Positions 59,846 through 64,000 of a DNA stretch of 64,000 nucleotides are shown here, in pieces; position 1 is the stretch's first letter, and each line of letters opens with the position of its first letter. A program made the position numbers and the translations under genes. This DNA is from Gossypium raimondii (Eukaryota; Streptophyta; Magnoliopsida; Malvales; Malvaceae), in contig NC_068569.1 in NCBI RefSeq assembly GCF_025698545.1, forward strand, positions 16,678,001 to 16,742,000, given 5' to 3'. Under the pieces are notes generated by a model, which had not been told where the DNA came from, searched no databases, and saw only the letters and a program-made list of their open reading frames with translations.

Positions 59846-60110
59846 AATAGGTCATTTTCTGAGCCACATTTCTCACCCAAATTGACACCAACATAGCATC
59901 AACAAAATTACAAATGAAGAAGCCATAACAAAGCATTCAAAACAAGCTAAAATCAAGTCTCAAACATGTATTATCACCACATACATCCAATATTCCCTTA
60001 GGCACCTCAAATGACAACTTTAAAAAAAAAAAAACAACATGTCAACTAAGTATTCCAACTTACCTAATTAATTTACCTAACCAATTTACCAAAGTTCACT
60101 ACAATTCAAA

Positions 60111-60358
60111 TACATACATACATACATACATACATGCATGCATACATACATACATACATACATACATACATACATACATACATACATACATACATACATA
60201 CATACATACATACATACATACATACATACATACATACATACATACATACATACATACATACATACATACATACATACATACATACATACATACATACATA
60301 CATACATACATACATACATACATACATACATACATACATACATACATACATACATACA

Positions 60359-60388
<30 letters not shown>
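60111..60388. repeat. (CATA)n microsatellite, about 69 units
   Basis: The repeat is almost perfect over 278 bp apart from a short CATGCATG variant at about 60134-60142. It creates spurious open frames in all readings because the tetranucleotide repeats every 12 bases as a four-residue unit with no stop. No protein is implied. Confidence 0.97.
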
Positions 60389-60392
<4 letters not shown>

Positions 60393-62433
60393 ACACTCAT
60401 ACTCACATCACAATTATACCTTAACATCATACCGATATGTAAGTTGATCATAATATTTACATAAGCTAAACTTTGACTAAAACCATACAAAAGCCTATAC
60501 ATGTCATATAAACCGTATTGAACGTTTCAAAAACTACCGAGATAAGTTGGATAGTGTGACTTGAGTGCTGATCCGATTGTCCAACCTTCCGAAAATCTAT
60601 AGTGACATTAAGCAATACAAATAAGCTTAATGAAGCTTAGTAAGTTCAACGAGTTAAATAAGAATCTTACCGAACTAACTATAATGAATAAAGTAATAAA
60701 AATCATCCATGACAATTCTCTGTCATTTATAACTTCAAACGATAAATACATCTGTATTTAAATCAATACAAAAATAAATAACATGTCTTTCAAATTCATT
60801 AAATAAATCACCTTACTGAGATTTCTCCATTCAAAAAACAACTTATGGATAAGAGTACATCGTTCGCAGAAGCTTTAAAGCTGAACAGAAGCTCGTAAGC
60901 GCTGATCCACCCAATTATGCCAAACAGAAAGTAAAACACGAGAGTTCGCAACAAATGCCGAACCCCAGTTTACTTGGGAATAATGCCGGTGTCTCCCTCC
61001 AATACCATCATACACCAAATTATGAATGTACTCAAATCTCGTGTTCAATTCAAACCGAATATTCAATTCAATATTATAATTCTTATAACAATTCATTTCC
61101 AATAATAGAATAAATGTATAGTACCATTTATCAATTTATAAAAATGTTAAATTTTAACCGTACGAACTTACCTGGACTAAATTGTAGTAATTGTAGAAGT
61201 TTAGGGACTATTCAGCTATTTTTCCTTTTTCTCTAGTATCTAGAGGATCTTGATCTAGAATATAAAATTATTAATTTATTAGCATATATTTCATTTTCAA
61301 TTCATTTTACAATTAATACCCTTTATTCTTTGAATTTACGCAATTACCCTAAACTTTTACAATTTTGCAATTTAATCCCTTAATTTGTTAATCTATCAAA
61401 TTAACTAAATTTCTCAACCAATAATCTATCCAAATATTCTAGGCCCTCATACAGCCCTTAATATACCCAAAATTCAATATCAAACCCTAATATTTTAACA
61501 TTTTCACAATTAAATCCTAAAATCAATATTTAACAAAATCACTTTACAAAATCATTATACAACACAATCAAAGCTCTAAATCCATGTTATTCATCAAAAA
61601 CATCTAATATTTATCAATGGAAACTTCCCAAATTTTTAATAAAATCAAAAACGATGAAGAAACGGGTAAGAATTGAACTCACATGAAGCAAAAATATGAA
61701 AAACCAGCTTAAGGCTCCCTCCTATGGTGGTTTAAGCCGAAAATAGATGAAGAAATGCATAGGAAACCTTTAAATTTTAATTTGTTTGTTTTTAATTTCA
61801 TCAAAATTTCAATTTTGTCATTCAATTCTTTTATTTTATTATTTTTCCTTAAATTTCCGCCCCACCTTTTTAATTTAGGTTTATTTATTATTTAAGTCCT
61901 TCCTTATTTATTAATCAAGTCATTTAATCACTTAATTATTATAATTAACAAGTTTTACACCTTTTTTAATTTAGTCCTTTTTAATTAATTTACTATTGAA
62001 ACGTTAAAATTTTTCAATGAAACTTTAAAACCACCTTAATGAAATTTCGTAAACATTTATAAAAATATTTACGGCTCGGTTTATAGAAACAAGGTCTCGA
62101 TACCTCACTTTCTAAAACCACTTGACCTAGGGTCTTACCACTCGAACCTAATAAATCATTATAAAACACAAATTACGAATTCAAAAACCTTTTTAAAACC
62201 ATATTTGACTCGTAGATATTAAATAATAATATTTACAAACTTACTAGCCGGATTTGGTGGCCTCGAAACCACTATTTCCGACACCATCGAAAAATCGAGC
62301 TGTTACAAAATATCTTTATTATATTTTCATATTAACTCTGTAAATAATTTTGTTTTCTATTTACAGACTGAATTTACAAAAATGAGGTTTTAAAATCGTA
62401 TTTACTGACACCACTGGAATTCGAGTCGTTACA

Positions 62434-64000
62434 TGAGATCATTACAATAGGAGCTCAAAACATCTCGTGCCTAAATGTAGAAAATTCAGGAGGAGCACAC
62501 AATCCATCTTCAGTATGCTAGCTAGAGAGGATGTTGACGCTTATGTTGTATAAAAATTTTGCTTGGATTTGAAATCTATATTTTGTAAAGGCAAGTGAAA
62601 AAACACATCAGTTCACTAAAAGTTTAGTCTTACTGTTCAATGTCATGTTCAGGACAGTAAAGCAGAAACGAAAAAAGCTGAGAAAGTAAAGAGAGATTTG
62701 CACACAACCATTTATTAACGCAATTTGGAAACAATCTTACTCTGTGGAGACTCACTTAGTGAATAACTTTATTCCAAAATTGATCCAACCACCTATTGGC
62801 TAAATTAAAGTCCAATTTACCCTTAAACAAAAAAGTAATTGTAACCCTATTACCCTAATAACTAGTCGCAATTTATTATAATTCTACTTACCTAAAATCT
62901 CACATACACATGTTCAATCCTTCACAAAGAATACCTATTAAACAAGAGCAAAAATACAAGGGAAAATATTAAAAAATAATCAAACAATTTAGCACAAGAG
63001 TATCTTAAATAAGTGCATCTTTTATGCGTATTAGCTGCCTATTTATAGGTTTAATATGGTAGCTTCTTCGATCATCATAGTCCAATATAAACTTGTATTC
63101 TTCAATAAAATAATCAAGATAAATAACCTCCAATATTATCTCAAGATAAAGTAGAATTAATCTTATAAAAGTCAACCATGATATACACCTTTGAGATTGA
63201 GAAAATTTCTCACCAAAAACCCAAGTAAAAAACAACTTCTTTTAACACACTCAAACTGTTCAAAATAAATACTACTTCATACTAGCTTTAAGGAAAGAGT
63301 GAAGAACGTCCAAGAAGCTAATTTGCTTATTAAAACATCCGATAAAGCCCAAGTAAAAAATGCCAACATATAAATATGTCCAAGTTATCTCATATCTCGA
63401 CTGATCAAGTCTATGATCAGGTCATTGAACAAATATTGCTAGACAAGCTTGGCTCTAACAATCGCCTTAGCTTTTTGACCAAACATAAGAAAATGGTTTC
63501 ACTTTTACTCCCCTTATCAACATGCCATCATCATACATGAGATGCCAAAGATAAGCTCACATGAAAGATGTTTTAATGCATCATCGTTATTTTGCTCACA
63601 TAAGCCAAAATTGCAACAAATAACCATCAAGCCATCATCAAGGACAAACCATGAGCAAATCACAAAAGTATATCAACAGGAACGTCTAGATAGACCAACA
63701 ACATAGCAGCACATGAAACCAATCAGCTCACCCTCACACCAGCAACTATTCTCCCCCGTTAACCATGCCAAGATCTTCAATGTAGCAACAATAAGACAAA
63801 ATCATTATCTCAAAATCCCCCTAACATTAGCAAACCATACTTCTCCCCCCTTTTTGTCAAAAAGCTTATAACAACTCGCCCTACCATGATGTTCTCTCTA
63901 TATTGCAAATAAGCTCACCCAACCAAGCAAGAGTATCAAGCCATTCTTCAAAAAAAGATATGGCACCAAGGTAGAGAAAAAAAACATAACAACCAACCGC
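62434..64000 (-). mobile_element. Probable 3' part of a Sirevirus-like copia element (LTR and 3' untranslated DNA)
   Basis: On the minus strand the segment 63860-63840 reads TTTTTGACAAAAAGGGGGGA, the purine-rich junction that follows pol in Sirevirus-type copia elements. Near 63460 TGTTAGAGCCAAGCTTG looks like the start of the 3' LTR. The LTR would run left to an uncertain end near 62.5 kb. No pol motif is in the window; the rest would lie right of 64000. Confidence 0.35.

Larger units (their letters stand above)
59351..62307 (-). mobile_element. Solo LTR, Gypsy-type, 2957 bp, with perfect AAATA target duplication
   Basis: On the plus strand it begins TGTAACACCCCTAACCCGTA and ends CGAAAAATCGAGCTGTTACA. 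AAATA lies directly before (59346-59350) and after (62308-62312). There is no ORF for gag or pol and no second LTR, so an ancestral element was reduced to one LTR by recombination, or only the LTR remains visible. Its minus-strand start is similar to that of the LTR at 27079, which sets the orientation. A palindrome-rich zone (59600-59845) and a CATA microsatellite lie inside. Confidence 0.85.
58651..62433 (-). mobile_element. Old LTR remnant hosting a younger solo LTR
   Basis: On the minus strand the piece 62433-62313 begins TGTAACGACTCGAATTCCAG, matching the start of the other TGTAACA-type LTRs. The continuation left of the inserted solo LTR (59350 to about 58651) reads typical LTR text (GGGACTAAATTGTAAAAGT) and may end GGTTATAACA. 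No target duplication is visible, and the left end is a guess. Confidence 0.45.

Noticed and set aside
60086-60502. Open frames of 94-138 codons on both strands made of repeated CMYV or THTYI residues
   Set aside because: They arise solely from the CATA microsatellite, which has no stop codon in any frame.
59351-62307. Complete retrotransposon instead of a solo LTR
   Set aside because: No gag or pol motif and no internal direct LTR copies were seen, while the ends and 5-bp duplication fit one LTR.
1-64000. CRISPR arrays, bacterial operons, phage or plasmid features
   Set aside because: The window is plant nuclear DNA with spliced genes, and no regularly spaced repeat-spacer pattern was seen.

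Overview
This window is nuclear DNA of a dicotyledonous plant. The genes have many introns with GT-AG splice sites, the intergenic DNA is AT-rich, and LTR retrotransposons, MITEs and microsatellites fill the gene-poor parts. LTRs carrying many CACACGG/CCGTGTG palindromes between TGTAACA and TGTTACA ends resemble repeats I know from cotton, so Malvaceae (probably Gossypium) is my best guess. That is an inference, not a proof.

Layout from left to right. At 1-208 (minus) is the 5' end of a LEA/NDR1-HIN1-like family gene cut by the window edge. From 1.7 to 2.9 kb lies a MITE nested inside another MITE. From 3.1 to 16.5 kb is a cluster of three subtilisin-like serine protease genes. The first (3131-9442, minus) is a pseudogene broken by an internal deletion, a frameshift, a stop codon and a 4.96-kb Ty1/copia element with a perfect 5-bp target duplication (GTTGT). 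The second (10546-12825, minus) and third (14293-16545, plus) are intact single-exon genes transcribed divergently. At 19.4-22.2 kb (minus) is a seven-exon receptor-like kinase. After a gene-poor stretch (22.2-29.8 kb) with a tandem repeat and a solo LTR nested in a TIR element comes a SPATULA/ALCATRAZ-type bHLH gene (29812-32876, minus). It is followed by a RING-H2 E3 ligase of the MBR/RHG1A type (35900-38777 coding, minus), a NAC-domain gene (43918-45469, minus) and a nine-exon poly(A)-binding protein gene (48295-51970, minus).

The last 12 kb hold no intact gene. They contain a MITE with a 9-bp target duplication, a decayed LINE RNase H remnant, short tRNA-promoter-like repeats, a 2.96-kb solo LTR with perfect AAATA target duplications that contains a 278-bp CATA microsatellite and sits in an older LTR, and probably the 3' part of a Sirevirus-like copia element running off the right edge.

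The genes do not form a pathway. The subtilases are a local tandem family. The others are regulators and housekeeping genes: a kinase, a bHLH factor, an E3 ligase, a NAC factor and a poly(A)-binding protein. I found no convincing wholly new system. The most notable points are the multiply broken subtilase, the two related fold-back elements, coding-like fragments inside a long SPATULA intron, and the nested LTR and palindrome structure at the right end. All exon models were made by eye from splice signals and frame continuity.
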